Notes: generated from the letters alone by a model not told the origin. Positions 17,601-25,191 are shown, counted from the stretch's first letter. The stretch: DNA of 49,340 nucleotides from Nitrospirota bacterium (GCA_029858565.1 JAOUEV010000022.1:1-49340); one strand, 5' to 3'. A program made the numbers and translations.

Positions 17601-18188
17601 GATCCGCGTGACCAGGGAAGCGTGCTCGTATCCGATGGAAATGAGGCTGTCGGCAAAGGCATCAGGATCGAGAGTGGAGCCGCTGTTGATCGTACGCACA
17701 GCATCAGCAAAAAGCTCCCAGGGCGGCAGTTTCTGCATGAGCGCTGAAGCAGGCGCGACCACAATGCACGGCCCGCCGCTCACCAGGCGGTAGAGCACGG
17801 ACATGCGCTCGCCCACCGTGGCGCTGTCAGGCGAATCAGCCTCAAACGGAAGAACACCCCAGCCAGGAAACACCAATATATCTTCCTCCCCTTGGTAAGT
17901 GGAGGCCACGTGGGGGATGTTCGTTTGTTGTGAGTTCGCCGGTTGGGATGGGTTTTTCTGGTCAGATGATCCCGGCATTGCCCGCGCCAGGAACCGGAGA
18001 TCAGCCGCAAAAGCGTCCGCCTCTTCCTCGTTCGCGGTCACGACCAGCAGATGCCGCTTGGTCTCGCGAAAGAGCTCGAGCAGCATGAGTCCGCGCGATC
18101 CGCCCCAGAGTTCTGAAAGCTCGATGGTTTTCGTGTCGGACAGGAGTTTCTGGAGGGGCTGTTGGAGTATTTCCTGAAGCTGGTTCAT
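14619..18188 (-). CDS. mfd: Transcription-repair coupling factor Mfd
   Basis: The 1189-residue protein has a UvrB-like N-terminal region (about 1-340), an RNA-polymerase-interacting CarD-like module (LKPGDFVVHTDYGVGEYQGL near 530), the RecG-like helicase core with Walker A CGDVGFGKTEVALRAAF, IVPTTLLADQHF, Walker B DEEHRFGVKHKE and TATPIPRTLH, and the C-terminal TRCF domain. Mfd removes stalled RNA polymerase and recruits UvrA. The start at 18188 gives MNQLQEILQQPLQKLL, with no in-frame alternative upstream. One oddity: an inserted stretch near residues 256-275 (NADCGLRIEK) that is encoded by a tandem word repeat (see repeat at 17391-17422). Confidence 0.97.
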   Translation of the reverse strand: MNQLQEILQQPLQKLLSDTKTIELSELWGGSRGLMLLELFRETKRHLLVVTANEEEADAFAADLRFLARAMPGSSDQKNPSQPANSQQTNIPHVASTYQGEEDILVFPGWGVLPFEADSPDSATVGERMSVLYRLVSGGPCIVVAPASALMQKLPPWELFADAVRTINSGSTLDPDAFADSLISIGYEHASLVTRIGEFSRRGGIIDIFSPAHPNPLRFEFFGDVVESLREFDPETQRSLGTIKQAVALPVRELIQLRNADCGLRIEKQEDKNEKRAQISQEQQKQIEEGTFPPGAEFLAPFFYTMDPLVRYFPETSVIALIEPDDITKVLNERTAKIEQGRAEEIAENRTLPEAKDFYLDAETLFASLAPFRTVQLRLLAMSGDTIRMDTRSSSYLNVRLTKAGATPHDHTVQETGEGTVTALSEKLKRLREQNRVFLVCGTEDAANRLFRMFTEYGVPISRKTAIDLDDNGPWTVAVMTGRLTAGFSWPSVQLVMITDEEIFGSKVHRPRQAKSKAAPFLSSFKELKPGDFVVHTDYGVGEYQGLTHLAVDGFETDFLTLRYEPDAKLYVPLYSLDKVQKYTGTEGSPPKVNKLGAPTWQRTKEKIKKDILMMAQELVAIYAAREAMQRSPLSAPDNLYREFESAFPFEETPDQQKAIEDVLEDMQKPRPMDRLVCGDVGFGKTEVALRAAFKAVEDGFQAAVIVPTTLLADQHFRTFSERVAPFSITVDLMSRFRTKSEQKETLRKLKAGTVDIVIGTHRLLQRDIAFRNLGLLVIDEEHRFGVKHKERIKEMRKMVDVLTLTATPIPRTLHMSLSGIRDLSIIQTPPLDRQAIQVVLARFGKRVIREAVMQELDRGGQVFFVQNRVAGIERMAAYIQNLVPAARIGVAHGQMQEEEIEEVMSKFVAAELNVLVTTTIIESGIDIPNANTIIINRADRFGLAELYQIKGRVGRSRRKAYAYLLTPEEEALSDIARTRLRAIQELSELGAGFRIAAQDLESRGAGNLLGKQQSGHIAAVGIDLYTEMMEEAMAELRGEEISQEPDTQINLRASAYIPESYIYDVSLRLQAYKEISAAAADTALDDIAEGLRDRYGELPEPAANLIEIMKIKLLARSGMVSRIDGSTDSVSVTFSENAPVAPDRVMAYIRRSKGTVRLVPEYTLRIAVADQSLKAASEAVKKCLQELR
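17391..17422. repeat. Tandem word repeat inside the mfd coding frame
   Basis: The word AATCCGC occurs three times in a row, followed by the variants ATTCCGC and AATTGG. It is read on the minus strand as QLRNADCGLRIE in Mfd. It matches in style the repeat upstream of the MFS gene (32215-32250), where CGCATTCC and GAATTCC words also alternate. It sits at a variable linker of Mfd, in frame and without stops. Confidence 0.6.
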
Positions 18189-18338
18189 TCGATTTCAATG
18201 ATAACACGGAGGGAGGGGGTATGCAATACAGGAGGGAGCGGGGTGCGAGAGCATGGGGGTAAGACGCGCGTCACTTGCACGGCGGCCTCGACCAGCTCGT
18301 TAGGATCATCAGCAGGTTTCACTGCCGACTGCTCGTCT

Positions 18339-19022
18339 TCAATCTCGAACAAACGCGGTCTTCGTCTTCTCTTGAACAGGAACAGACGCCAGCACCATGC
18401 AGTAGTTGATCGTCTTCCCTTGTGCCTTGAACTTGTCCTCGTACTCCGTTGTCACACCCTTTGCGTCATAATCCGTGCAATGGAGGTCCTCCGTCGATCT
18501 CAGAAGCGGCATCCCGCTCTTTTCGAATTCACGCTTCGCAAAGGCAAAAAGCGCATCGTTATCCGTTTTGAACTCAATGCAGCTTCCTTCTTTCAGGATA
18601 TGCCGGTAGCCGCTCAGAAATCTTCCGTGGGTCAGCCTTCGCGGGGCGTGACCGCCCTTTGGCCAGGGATCGGAAAAGTTCAGATAAATGCCTGCCAGCT
18701 CAGCCTTGTCGAAGTATTCATGCACATCGTGGATATACTCCTTGATAAAAACAATGTTGTCCAGTTTTGCCTTCGCGGCCTTTTCCAGGGCCCGAAGCAT
18801 GACGCTGCTTCTGCCTTCCACTGCGATATAGTTCCGGGCGGGATTTTGTGCTGCAAGTGCCAGGATGAACTGCCCCCTGCCGCACCCGAACTCAGCATAT
18901 ATTTCGTTCCCGTTCCTGAAAACCTGCTGCCACTTTCCCTTTTTGTCCCGGGGCTCATCGATCAAACATTGATGATGTTCAGCGATTTTATCTTCTATGT
19001 TCTTTATTTTTCTTAGTCGCAT
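18339..19022 (-). CDS. trmB: tRNA (guanine-N7-)-methyltransferase
   Basis: The protein of about 227 residues has class I methyltransferase motif I EFGCGRGQFILALAA, then NYIAVEGRSSVMLRALEKA, and the TrmB-specific LNFSDPWPKGGHAPRRLTHGRFL. It makes m7G46 in tRNA variable loops. I start at the ATG at 19022 (MRLRKIKNIEDKIAEH), which matches relatives; an upstream TTG at 19047-19049 would add nine residues and has no ribosome site. It lies on the same strand as mfd but 150 bases away. Confidence 0.9.
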   Translation of the reverse strand: MRLRKIKNIEDKIAEHHQCLIDEPRDKKGKWQQVFRNGNEIYAEFGCGRGQFILALAAQNPARNYIAVEGRSSVMLRALEKAAKAKLDNIVFIKEYIHDVHEYFDKAELAGIYLNFSDPWPKGGHAPRRLTHGRFLSGYRHILKEGSCIEFKTDNDALFAFAKREFEKSGMPLLRSTEDLHCTDYDAKGVTTEYEDKFKAQGKTINYCMVLASVPVQEKTKTAFVRD

Positions 19023-19263
19023 CGCGATCTTATCATTTGATGATAACAAGCAGTTGTTTCAACGAAAACTATGGATCCATGTAGTATATACAAACATCTG
19101 CGGTATGTGAATGTATCTACGTATCATATGCTTTTCTAGAAGACGCTTCGCAGACCGGTTGCGACAGCCATAAGGGTCACATGAGGAGAGAATATATAGA
19201 AAGCGCTCAAAGATGTCAAGCAGGAGTAGTGAAAACTTCGGGTCCTGTATCGATCCGCCCTGC

Positions 19264-19716
19264 TTACTTGCGGAGCTTCGGCCAGATCTCATCGGCCTTC
19301 TTGATGTGGCCGGGGATATCCTTGCTCCATTTTTCGTAAGCAGCCTGACTGCAATTGAGGTACAGCTTGCCATTGACGATCTTCCATACTTCGGGATCGG
19401 TGATAGCCAGCCGCGACTCGGTCATGGCCCAGGCGCAGTAGCCGTCATATTGCGGAGCGTATTTCTCTGGATCAGCCGCGAACAGGTCCCGGTTCTCTTT
19501 GGAAGTGAAATGCCAGGTCATGCCGTGCCAGGGGAAGGAGAATGACGCGTTTCCTTTTACTGCCTTGCCTGCGGTGAAATAGGCGACCGGGTCGTATCCT
19601 TTTATGGCTGTTTCGTCGGCCGGGGACTTTGCCGCCGCGATTCCAAGAGATCCGGCCAGGAGCATTGCACATATCGAACTCGTCACGATCCCGATGTTTG
19701 CTAAATGCAGTTTCAT
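19264..19716 (-). CDS. Secreted YHS-domain protein
   Basis: The 150-residue protein has a signal peptide (about 1-28). Its YHS-type metal-binding domain is shown by AIKGYDPVAYFTAGKAVKG, WHFTSKENRDLFAADPEKYAPQYDGYCAWAM and the final KIVNGKLYLNCSQAAYEKW. YHS domains are found in copper- and heavy-metal-related proteins; the FxxDPxxYxPQYxGYCA pattern is the family hallmark. It is probably periplasmic and its metal is unknown. GGAGGGAG lies before the ATG. No metal-transport genes are adjacent. Confidence 0.85.
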   Translation of the reverse strand: MKLHLANIGIVTSSICAMLLAGSLGIAAAKSPADETAIKGYDPVAYFTAGKAVKGNASFSFPWHGMTWHFTSKENRDLFAADPEKYAPQYDGYCAWAMTESRLAITDPEVWKIVNGKLYLNCSQAAYEKWSKDIPGHIKKADEIWPKLRK

Positions 19717-19747
19717 GTGCTCCCTCCTTCTTCGTTAATATTATATC

Positions 19748-19975
19748 TTAATAATGTACTTCATTCCCGCGTAGCTGATCGAGAAGCAATGCCATGTCCG
19801 CGGTGATGTCGGGACCGATCATCGGAGACAGGCCCGCGGCAGCTGACAGCAATGCCCGTTTCGTCAGCATCTTCTCGCATTCTTTCTTTGCTGCTTCTAT
19901 GTCTTCGCGCGAAGTCGGGTACATGTGCCGTCTAAGCGAGTGTTCAAGCGAGACCTTGGGGACGTTTTCCCTCAT
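19748..19975 (-). CDS. Small hypothetical protein, possible remnant of an EcsC/DUF697-like helical domain
   Basis: A 75-residue protein with a charged N-terminus and a hydrophobic C-terminal half (LLSAAAGLSPMIGPDITADMALLLDQL). The pattern small-residue helix, PxxGxDI, then A-D-x-A-L-L resembles the glycine/proline hairpin seen in EcsC- and DUF697-type membrane domains, but these are much longer. It could be a truncated copy or an independent small membrane protein. It is 31 bases upstream of the YHS gene on the same strand. Weak support for function. Confidence 0.45.
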   Translation of the reverse strand: MRENVPKVSLEHSLRRHMYPTSREDIEAAKKECEKMLTKRALLSAAAGLSPMIGPDITADMALLLDQLRGNEVHY

Positions 19976-20066
19976 CGCCCAACCACCTCATTTTGAAGAA
20001 AGGAGAATGGTGGTCCAGAGAAATGCGTAGGGAAAGGATCTGGAGATGGCTGGTGGAAGGAAAATC

Positions 20067-20360
20067 TTATTTTACGCGATCTGCCCAGTATCGAGGTTCT
20101 CGATGCAGATGCGCAACCGCCACAACCACGATGGTGTCGCCGTCCATCCCGAATATGAGACCGTAGGGAAACCGTGCGAGCAGGCCGCGGCGAAGCCCTG
20201 GCTCTATTTGCATTGCAGAGAACGGATAGATAACAATTCGTCGAATGACCCGGTCTAATTCATCAAGGAACTCTGTTCCCAATCCGTCGGCCTGTTTGTC
20301 GTACCAGACAACAGCATCATCGAGCTCCTGTCGGGCCGGGACAAGAAAGCGAACATTCAT
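20067..20360 (-). CDS. parE: ParE/RelE-family toxin
   Basis: The 97-residue protein has the RelE/ParE fold signature: FLVPARQELDDAVVWYDKQADGLGTEFLDELDRVI, RRIVIYPFSAMQIEPGLRRGLLARFPYGLIF, and a final VVVVAVAHLHREPRYWADR. ParE toxins poison gyrase; RelE-like ones cleave mRNA. The conserved RRxLLxRFPYxxxF segment favours ParE-type. The start ATG overlaps the antitoxin stop by four bases (ATGA), the usual coupling in toxin-antitoxin operons. Confidence 0.9.
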   Translation of the reverse strand: MNVRFLVPARQELDDAVVWYDKQADGLGTEFLDELDRVIRRIVIYPFSAMQIEPGLRRGLLARFPYGLIFGMDGDTIVVVAVAHLHREPRYWADRVK

Positions 20361-20578
20361 GAGCGGCGATACTTATCCATTACTTCCTGGTAGGATATGG
20401 TGGGTATCCTGCCTTCCTTGTAAGCAGTCCATCTTTTTCGCGCTTCCTCCGCCCAAATACGGTCCATGGCCGGGTCCGGCTTGTCAAGATCAGTGAGAAT
20501 TGCATCCACAATATGGAGTTTTTCTATATCAGACAAGGTTTGGATTTCTTTTGCGATTTTCTCGGCGATTTTCGTCAT
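20357..20578 (-). CDS. Addiction-module antitoxin
   Basis: The 73-residue protein has a helical N-terminus (MTKIAEKIAKEIQTLSDIEKLHIVDAIL) and a C-terminus with DPAMDRIWAEEARKRWTAYKEGRIPTISYQEVMDKYR. The W-x3-A-x2-R-x2-A-Y-K-x-G motif is typical of the short putative addiction-module antitoxin family paired with ParE. I chose the ATG at 20578 because longer starts add basic residues unlike the family. It is the first gene of the pair and likely represses its own promoter. Confidence 0.88.
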   Translation of the reverse strand: MTKIAEKIAKEIQTLSDIEKLHIVDAILTDLDKPDPAMDRIWAEEARKRWTAYKEGRIPTISYQEVMDKYRRS

Positions 20579-20791
20579 ACTGCGCCTCCCCGTGGTACAG
20601 CGCTTCATCCCTTTTGATGTCTGATTCTATTATAGTCAAGTCATCTTCGATGTGCAATAGCTTACGATCACTCAGGCGGCAGGCTGCGGCACCACCCCCC
20701 GCACCCGGCCCGCTCTCCCGGACAGAGGATAATAATCCAATGATGATGGATAATTTTCACATATAGGCGCAGAAGTTTGAACGGTAACTGC

Positions 20792-20884
20792 TTATGTCGT
20801 CCCGCCCGGGATCACGAAGCGCTCGCGGATGACGCGCTTGAGCCGTCTCAACTTCTTCTCTTCCTCCCGCGGACGCTCATCCAT
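20792..20884 (-). CDS. Possible 30-residue basic peptide gene
   Basis: An ATG at 20884 is preceded by GGGAGG (20891-20896 on the opposite strand) with 6 bases of spacing. The peptide begins MDERPREEEKKLRRLKRVIRE and ends FVIPGGTT. It lies 32 bases downstream of the CxxC protein gene on the same strand and would be cotranscribed. Charge pattern and ribosome site support translation, but the length makes chance possible. Confidence 0.4.
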   Translation of the reverse strand: MDERPREEEKKLRRLKRVIRERFVIPGGTT

Positions 20885-20916
20885 AACGATCCTCCCTTCC
20901 GGCCGCTCCGGCTCCA

Positions 20917-21618
20917 TCACCGGTTCAGCAGCGCGGAGAAATAGGGCTTGATCTTGTTCAGCGTGTCCTCTACAGCGAGGGCCATCATGCTGGCGAACAC
21001 GTCGAGGTTCACCAGGGCGTTCACGTTCGCGTCCTTCTTTGCCGCCGCGCGCATTCGCACCGCGAAGTCCCGGTTCACCTGTCCGACCTCGGCATAGATC
21101 GCGCCGAGTCCGTCCATGGACCACTCCGCGCTCTTGCCGTCCTGCTGCCGGAAATACTGCGCCAGAAGCCACATCACCGCGCCGCGGAAGATGGTCTCGT
21201 CGAGCGACGCGAAGGGAAGATGGAACCGCACCATGGGCTTGAGCTGCTCCATCACCGGGCAGCCGCTGGTGGTCATAATGATGCCCATGATCGGGCTCAA
21301 TCCGCCCTGCACCGTGGTGTCCTTGGCGTAAATGCGCTCGGCCACCCTGACCGTGACGCTCACGTTCTCGTGGGACAGGAAGTTCCTGAACTCCTCCACC
21401 AGTGTTGCAAGGTTCTCGGCAATGGGGCAGTAGGTATGCTCCTCCTCCGTCAATGGGCAGATGGCGCACTTATTGTAGGACAGCATGGCCCAGAGCGGCA
21501 GGTCCGGCGGACGTTCCGTGATCAGGCGGAGGTTCGTAGAATCCAGCCGGAGGTCGAAATCCTTGGTAGATCCGTCCTGGAACTGGTAGGTATACAGGAA
21601 CTGGATGCTATCGTCCAT
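20917..21618 (-). CDS. Conserved hypothetical protein with CxxC cluster (DUF6901-like)
   Basis: The 233-residue protein begins MDDSIQFLYTYQFQDGSTKDFDLRLD. A cysteine-rich segment NKCAICPLTEEEHTYC (about 65-81) could bind zinc or an iron-sulfur cluster. Then come SPIMGIIMTTSGCPVMEQLKPMVRFHLPFA (about 125-155) and a helical C-terminus. It resembles a family I remember as DUF6901, of unknown function, but I cannot confirm the number. I use the ATG at 21618; the frame upstream crosses low-complexity DNA. It is divergent from the two-CW gene. Confidence 0.7.
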   Translation of the reverse strand: MDDSIQFLYTYQFQDGSTKDFDLRLDSTNLRLITERPPDLPLWAMLSYNKCAICPLTEEEHTYCPIAENLATLVEEFRNFLSHENVSVTVRVAERIYAKDTTVQGGLSPIMGIIMTTSGCPVMEQLKPMVRFHLPFASLDETIFRGAVMWLLAQYFRQQDGKSAEWSMDGLGAIYAEVGQVNRDFAVRMRAAAKKDANVNALVNLDVFASMMALAVEDTLNKIKPYFSALLNR

Positions 21619-21790
21619 GGCGCACTCCTCGATTTCATAGCTTACAACTGCCTGCCCATGTATATAGGCCGATGATGGTTGTTTGTCAAGTGCCGGCCGT
21701 TCCCTTCCGGGGGGATGTTGGCCGTAACAGAGAAGCAAAAGAGGGATTGTTGCGTGGCTGCTGAAATAAAGCGGCTGCATCGAAAATAAA

Positions 21791-21819
21791 TTGACAGCAA
21801 CTGTTTTGTTTGTTATCGT
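21791..21819 (+). promoter_or_regulatory. Sigma70-type promoter for the two-CW gene
   Basis: TTGACA (21791-21796), a 17-base spacer and TATCGT (21814-21819) lie 28 bases before the ATG at 21848. Confidence 0.6.
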
Positions 21820-21847
21820 ATCGCGCCTGAGGGGGCGGGGGAGGAAT

Positions 21848-22150
21848 ATGGGAAAGAAAAATTGCTGGCAAGTGAAAAAGTGCGGCAGGGAGGCGGGCGG
21901 TGCGAAAGTAAAGGAACTCGGCACCTGTCCGGCATCGGTCGAGCGAAAGCTCCACGGGACCCACGGAGGCGACTGCGCCGGCCGCGCCTGCTGGATCGTG
22001 GCAGGCACCTACTGCGGCGGCAAGGAGCAGGGCACCTTTGCCCAGAAATTCCACAATTGCGAGACCTGTGATTTCTATGTGAGCGTGAAGCAGGAGGAAG
22101 GGCTTCAGTTCAAGATGTCCACGCTGTTGATCGCCAAGTTTCGCACCTGA
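21848..22150 (+). CDS. Two-CW-domain cysteine-rich protein
   Basis: The 100-residue protein has two CW units: KKNCWQVKKCGRE at the N-terminus and RACWIVAGTYCGGKEQGTF in the middle, plus CETCDFY. The even spacing of cysteines with Trp immediately after Cys is the family mark. Such proteins often accompany sensor kinases and c-type metabolism in Deltaproteobacteria; a redox or metal role is likely but unproven. GAGGA lies before the ATG at 21848. A strong hairpin at 22195 terminates the gene. Confidence 0.8.
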   Translation: MGKKNCWQVKKCGREAGGAKVKELGTCPASVERKLHGTHGGDCAGRACWIVAGTYCGGKEQGTFAQKFHNCETCDFYVSVKQEEGLQFKMSTLLIAKFRT

Positions 22151-22194
22151 TCATATCGCTCTCACAGGGCGAATAGTCGTCCGGGCAATAAAGA

Positions 22195-22223
22195 ACGGCT
22201 GCAGAGATCCACTCTGCAGCCGT
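22195..22223. terminator. Bidirectional terminator
   Basis: A perfect 12-bp stem, ACGGCTGCAGAG (22195-22206) with CTCTGCAGCCGT (22212-22223), around a 5-base loop. A T-rich run follows on both strands. It separates the two-CW gene (plus) from the TPR gene (minus), which converge. Confidence 0.85.
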
Positions 22224-22250
22224 TTGCGTTTTATTGCGCTGAAAGATCGA

Positions 22251-23192
22251 TTACTGCTTGAACAGCACCTTGTCCTCGGCGAATTCCCGGGAGCCGCTGC
22301 TCTTGATCTTGTACGAGCCCGCGAGCTTTGTCTCGTCGTTCGACAGCGTCACATCATAATCCTCGGTCTTCCAGTACGACGGGATCGTGGCCAGTTTCCA
22401 GGTCACCTGGATGTGGATATTGTCGTCAGACAGCTCGAATATGGTCACTTTTCCCACTGCGCCCGTGCTTCTGCGCGGCGCCTGGGCGGCCAGTTCTCCG
22501 GAGGCGTTCATGGTGACCGAGAATGCCTGGGTCGTAATGAATTCGCCGCCGCGAGGCGCCGTGTCCTTGTAGAACCAGGAGCCCACAAAGGCTTTCGGGT
22601 TCGTCTTCTTTTCCGGGGCTGCGGCCGGCTTCTTCCTCTCCGGCGGAGCGGGTTTTGCCACGGTCGGCGGCGCCGGAGGCGGGATCGTAGGCGAGGCCTT
22701 CAACTTCTGGTTCGCTTCCTCTGCGAACACCTCAAGCTCGTAGACCTTGTTGCGCAGGTCGCGGGAGTTCTTTCCATTGGGATCGGCAAGCAGCGCGAAG
22801 TTCAGGTTCTGGATCGCTTCGGCGTAGCTCCCTGCCTTTTCCAGGGCTTCGGCAAGCCCTTCATAACCTTCAGCAGCCCAGGGCGCAAGAGCCACGGCCT
22901 CCTTGAACGCGTCAACCGCCTTGGTGTATCCCGCAGCATCATTCGCCATCTTGAGGAAAGCGGCCCCCCGTGACATGAGCCGCTCGAACTCCTCGGGAAC
23001 CGAGGGTTTCTGCTTCTGCGATTGCGCGTATTTGATGATCTTTTCCCGCACTTCAAGGTTATCCGGATTTACCTTGAGCTCCGAAACATATTGTTTAAGC
23101 GCATCCTTTTCCGCGGCTCCGGCAAAGGGGCTGCTCAGCAGGACCATCGCGATCATGAGCAGGATGAGAGGCATGAGGATTCGCTTTGTCAT
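22251..23192 (-). CDS. Secreted TPR protein
   Basis: The 313-residue protein has a signal peptide (about 1-27, ending AGAAEKD). TPR-like helices cover about 85-150 (AVDAFKEAVALAPWAAEGYEGLAEALEKAGSY, AIQNLNFALLADPNGKN). A Pro/Ala/Lys linker (about 165-200) leads to a beta-rich C-terminal domain beginning FVGSWFYKDTAPRGGEF and ending near the stop. The C-terminal domain looks lipocalin-like or like a DUF with a GxW start; I cannot name it. It is probably periplasmic. A promoter-like pair lies at 23251-23279. Confidence 0.75.
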   Translation of the reverse strand: MTKRILMPLILLMIAMVLLSSPFAGAAEKDALKQYVSELKVNPDNLEVREKIIKYAQSQKQKPSVPEEFERLMSRGAAFLKMANDAAGYTKAVDAFKEAVALAPWAAEGYEGLAEALEKAGSYAEAIQNLNFALLADPNGKNSRDLRNKVYELEVFAEEANQKLKASPTIPPPAPPTVAKPAPPERKKPAAAPEKKTNPKAFVGSWFYKDTAPRGGEFITTQAFSVTMNASGELAAQAPRRSTGAVGKVTIFELSDDNIHIQVTWKLATIPSYWKTEDYDVTLSNDETKLAGSYKIKSSGSREFAEDKVLFKQ

Positions 23193-23250
23193 TTCAAGGC
23201 TCCTTGCAAAAGATAGTGCGCATTCCTAGGCAAATCGTAACGTGTTTGAA

Positions 23251-23279
23251 ATTATGCATTATTTCATATAGAATTTCAA
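23251..23279 (-). promoter_or_regulatory. Sigma70-type promoter for the TPR gene
   Basis: On the minus strand, TTGAAA (23279-23274) and CATAAT (23256-23251) are separated by 17 bases. AAGGAG precedes the TPR ATG. Confidence 0.5.
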
Positions 23280-23426
23280 TCAAAATAATGGGTGATAGTG
23301 CCATACCCCATATACCTCCGGTAACAGCGTCATCCGGCTCCCGGGCTCTCCGGACACCGCCCAAACGCGGTATGTGATACACATGACAAGGTGCCCTGGG
23401 GAAGCTGTTACTGTTCGTACTTTGCC

Positions 23427-23456
23427 TTGACAAACGCGGGGTTCCCGTCATATTAT
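23427..23456 (+). promoter_or_regulatory. Sigma70-type promoter for the ACT-LIV-paaK operon
   Basis: TTGACA (23427-23432) and TATTAT (23451-23456) are 18 bases apart, about 60 bases before the ACT gene. The rest of the 23193-23516 spacer holds the opposing TPR promoter and no gene that I can see. Confidence 0.65.
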
Positions 23457-23516
23457 TAAAGCTCTTGGACCCGGCCAAGTGACCGCAAGGACGTCATGAC
23501 CGGCATCGGAGGCCTT

Positions 23517-23948
23517 GTGAGGGTCGAGCAGATCTCCATCTTTCTTGAGAACAAGTCCGGCAGGCTCGCGGAAGTTACCGAACTCCTTGGCACGAGCGAA
23601 ATCAATATCCGTGCGCTGTCGCTGGCCGATACGGCGGATTTCGGCATACTCCGCCTGATCGTGAACGAGCCGGAAAAGGCCCTTGAGCTCCTGAAGCAGA
23701 ACGGCTTCACCACTGGCAGGACCGAGGTGGTCGCGGTCGTTCTGCCTGACCGGCCCGGCGGCCTTGCCGGCATCCTGGCGATGCTGCGCGGCAAAGCGAT
23801 CAATGTGGAATATATGTATGCTTTTGTGCAGCGGTCAGAGGGAAATGCCGTGGTCATCTTCCGGTTCGACGAGACCGACCGGGCGCTCGAAGCGCTCCGG
23901 CTGGGCGGCGTCAAGATGCTCTCGGGAGAGGAAATGAAGAACCTGTAG
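23517..23948 (+). CDS. Double ACT-domain regulatory protein
   Basis: The 143-residue protein has two ACT domains: [36 protein letters not shown] (about 4-40) and [34 protein letters not shown] (about 71-105). ACT domains bind amino acids or related small ligands. Such stand-alone double-ACT proteins commonly sit with phenylacetate-CoA ligase, indolepyruvate oxidoreductase and LIV genes. I favour the GTG at 23517 because GGAGG precedes it; the ATG at 23496 would add seven residues. First gene of the operon. Confidence 0.85.
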   Translation: MRVEQISIFLENKSGRLAEVTELLGTSEINIRALSLADTADFGILRLIVNEPEKALELLKQNGFTTGRTEVVAVVLPDRPGGLAGILAMLRGKAINVEYMYAFVQRSEGNAVVIFRFDETDRALEALRLGGVKMLSGEEMKNL

Positions 23949-23995
23949 CGTCCCGGCACATCGGGACATCCGTATATTTCAGAGGAGGAAGCGTG

Positions 23996-25141
23996 ATGAT
24001 GAGGATCTTCAAGCTGTTGACAGTTGTGGTGGCATGTTTCGCGTTATTCGCAGCACCGGTCTTCGCGGCCGAGACCGTCAAGGTCGGCGCCCTGCTGGCC
24101 GTCACCGGCCCCGCGTCGTTCCTGGGCGCGCCCGAAGCCAAGACCCTGGAGATGCTCGTTGAGGAGATCAACGCCAAGGGCGGCATCAACGGCAAGAAGA
24201 TCGAGCTCATCATCAAGGACACCCAGGCCAGCCCGGAAAAGGCCGTGTCCTTTGCCAAGCAGCTGATCGACGAGGAAAAGGTCTTCGCCATCATCGGCCC
24301 CTCCACCAGCGGCGAGACCATGCAGATCAAGAACATCGCCGAGGCCGGCAAAACGCTCCTCCTGTCCTGCGCCGCAGCCGAGGTGATCGTCAACCCGGTC
24401 GCGAAATACGTGTTCAAGACCCCCCAGATGGACAAACACGCGGTCATCAGGATTTTCCAGCAGATGAAGAAGATGAACATCTCGAAAATCGGCGTGCTGT
24501 CGTCCAACACGGGCTTCGGCAAAGCGGGCAAGGAGCAGATCGAGAAGATCGCGCCCGAGCACGGGATCCAGATCCTGGTGAACGAGGTCTATGACAAGGC
24601 GGCGACCGACCTGACCGCGGAAGTGACCAAGGTGAAGGCAGCGAATGTCCAGGCAGTGATCAACTGGTCCATCGAGCCTGCCCAGGCCATCGTGATCAAG
24701 AACATCCGCCAGATCGGCCTCACCATCCCGGTCTTCCAGAGCCATGGTTTCGGCAACATCAACTACGTGAAGGCCGCGGGCGCTGCCGCGGAAGGCGTGA
24801 TCTTCCCCGCCGGCCGCCTGCTCGTCGCGGACACGCTCTCGGACAAGAACCCCCAGAAGGCCGTGCTTGTGGACTACAAGAAGAAGTACGAGGCCAAGTA
24901 CAAGGAAGACGTGAGCACCTTCGGCGGACATGGCTACGACGCCATGATGATCCTGGCCAAGGCGGTCGAGAAGGCCGGCGCGGACAAGGAGAAGGTGCGC
25001 GATACGATCGAGACCATGAAGGGCTTCGTCGGCACCGCCGGCGTGTTCAATTTCTCGGCCGAGGACCACAACGGCCTGGACCTGAACGCCTTTGAAATGC
25101 TGACCGTGAAGGACGGCAAGTTCGTGGTCTACGAAAAATAG
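23996..25141 (+). CDS. livJ: Branched-chain amino-acid ABC transporter, periplasmic binding protein
   Basis: The protein of about 381 residues has a signal peptide (about 1-25, ending APVFAAET) and a type I periplasmic-binding fold: VGALLAVTGPASFLGAPEAKTLEMLVEEINAKGGINGKKI is diagnostic, and FGGHGYDAMMILAKAVEKAG lies near the end. The ligand may be a branched-chain amino acid or, from context, an aromatic acid. GAGGAGG precedes the tandem ATGs; I use 23996. A strong hairpin follows the stop. Confidence 0.9.
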   Translation: MMRIFKLLTVVVACFALFAAPVFAAETVKVGALLAVTGPASFLGAPEAKTLEMLVEEINAKGGINGKKIELIIKDTQASPEKAVSFAKQLIDEEKVFAIIGPSTSGETMQIKNIAEAGKTLLLSCAAAEVIVNPVAKYVFKTPQMDKHAVIRIFQQMKKMNISKIGVLSSNTGFGKAGKEQIEKIAPEHGIQILVNEVYDKAATDLTAEVTKVKAANVQAVINWSIEPAQAIVIKNIRQIGLTIPVFQSHGFGNINYVKAAGAAAEGVIFPAGRLLVADTLSDKNPQKAVLVDYKKKYEAKYKEDVSTFGGHGYDAMMILAKAVEKAGADKEKVRDTIETMKGFVGTAGVFNFSAEDHNGLDLNAFEMLTVKDGKFVVYEK

Positions 25142-25161
25142 CCGGCACCATGCTGTTACTT

Positions 25162-25191
25162 CAGGGAGTATCCGGATGCGGATACTCCCTG
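25162..25191 (+). promoter_or_regulatory. Intra-operon hairpin after livJ
   Basis: A perfect 12-bp stem (CAGGGAGTATCC with GGATACTCCCTG) around a 6-base loop lies 20 bases after the livJ stop, followed only by CTTGTTTCT. Without a long T run it may stabilise the upstream mRNA or terminate partially, as at other binding-protein/permease junctions, so that the binding protein is made in excess. Confidence 0.6.

Noticed and set aside
18162-19016. 284-residue plus-strand ORF
   Set aside because: It is the antisense of trmB; the minus strand has unmistakable TrmB motifs.
20792-21469. 225-residue minus-strand ORF
   Set aside because: It overlaps the conserved CxxC protein in another frame and is low-complexity; only its last 30 codons have a ribosome site.
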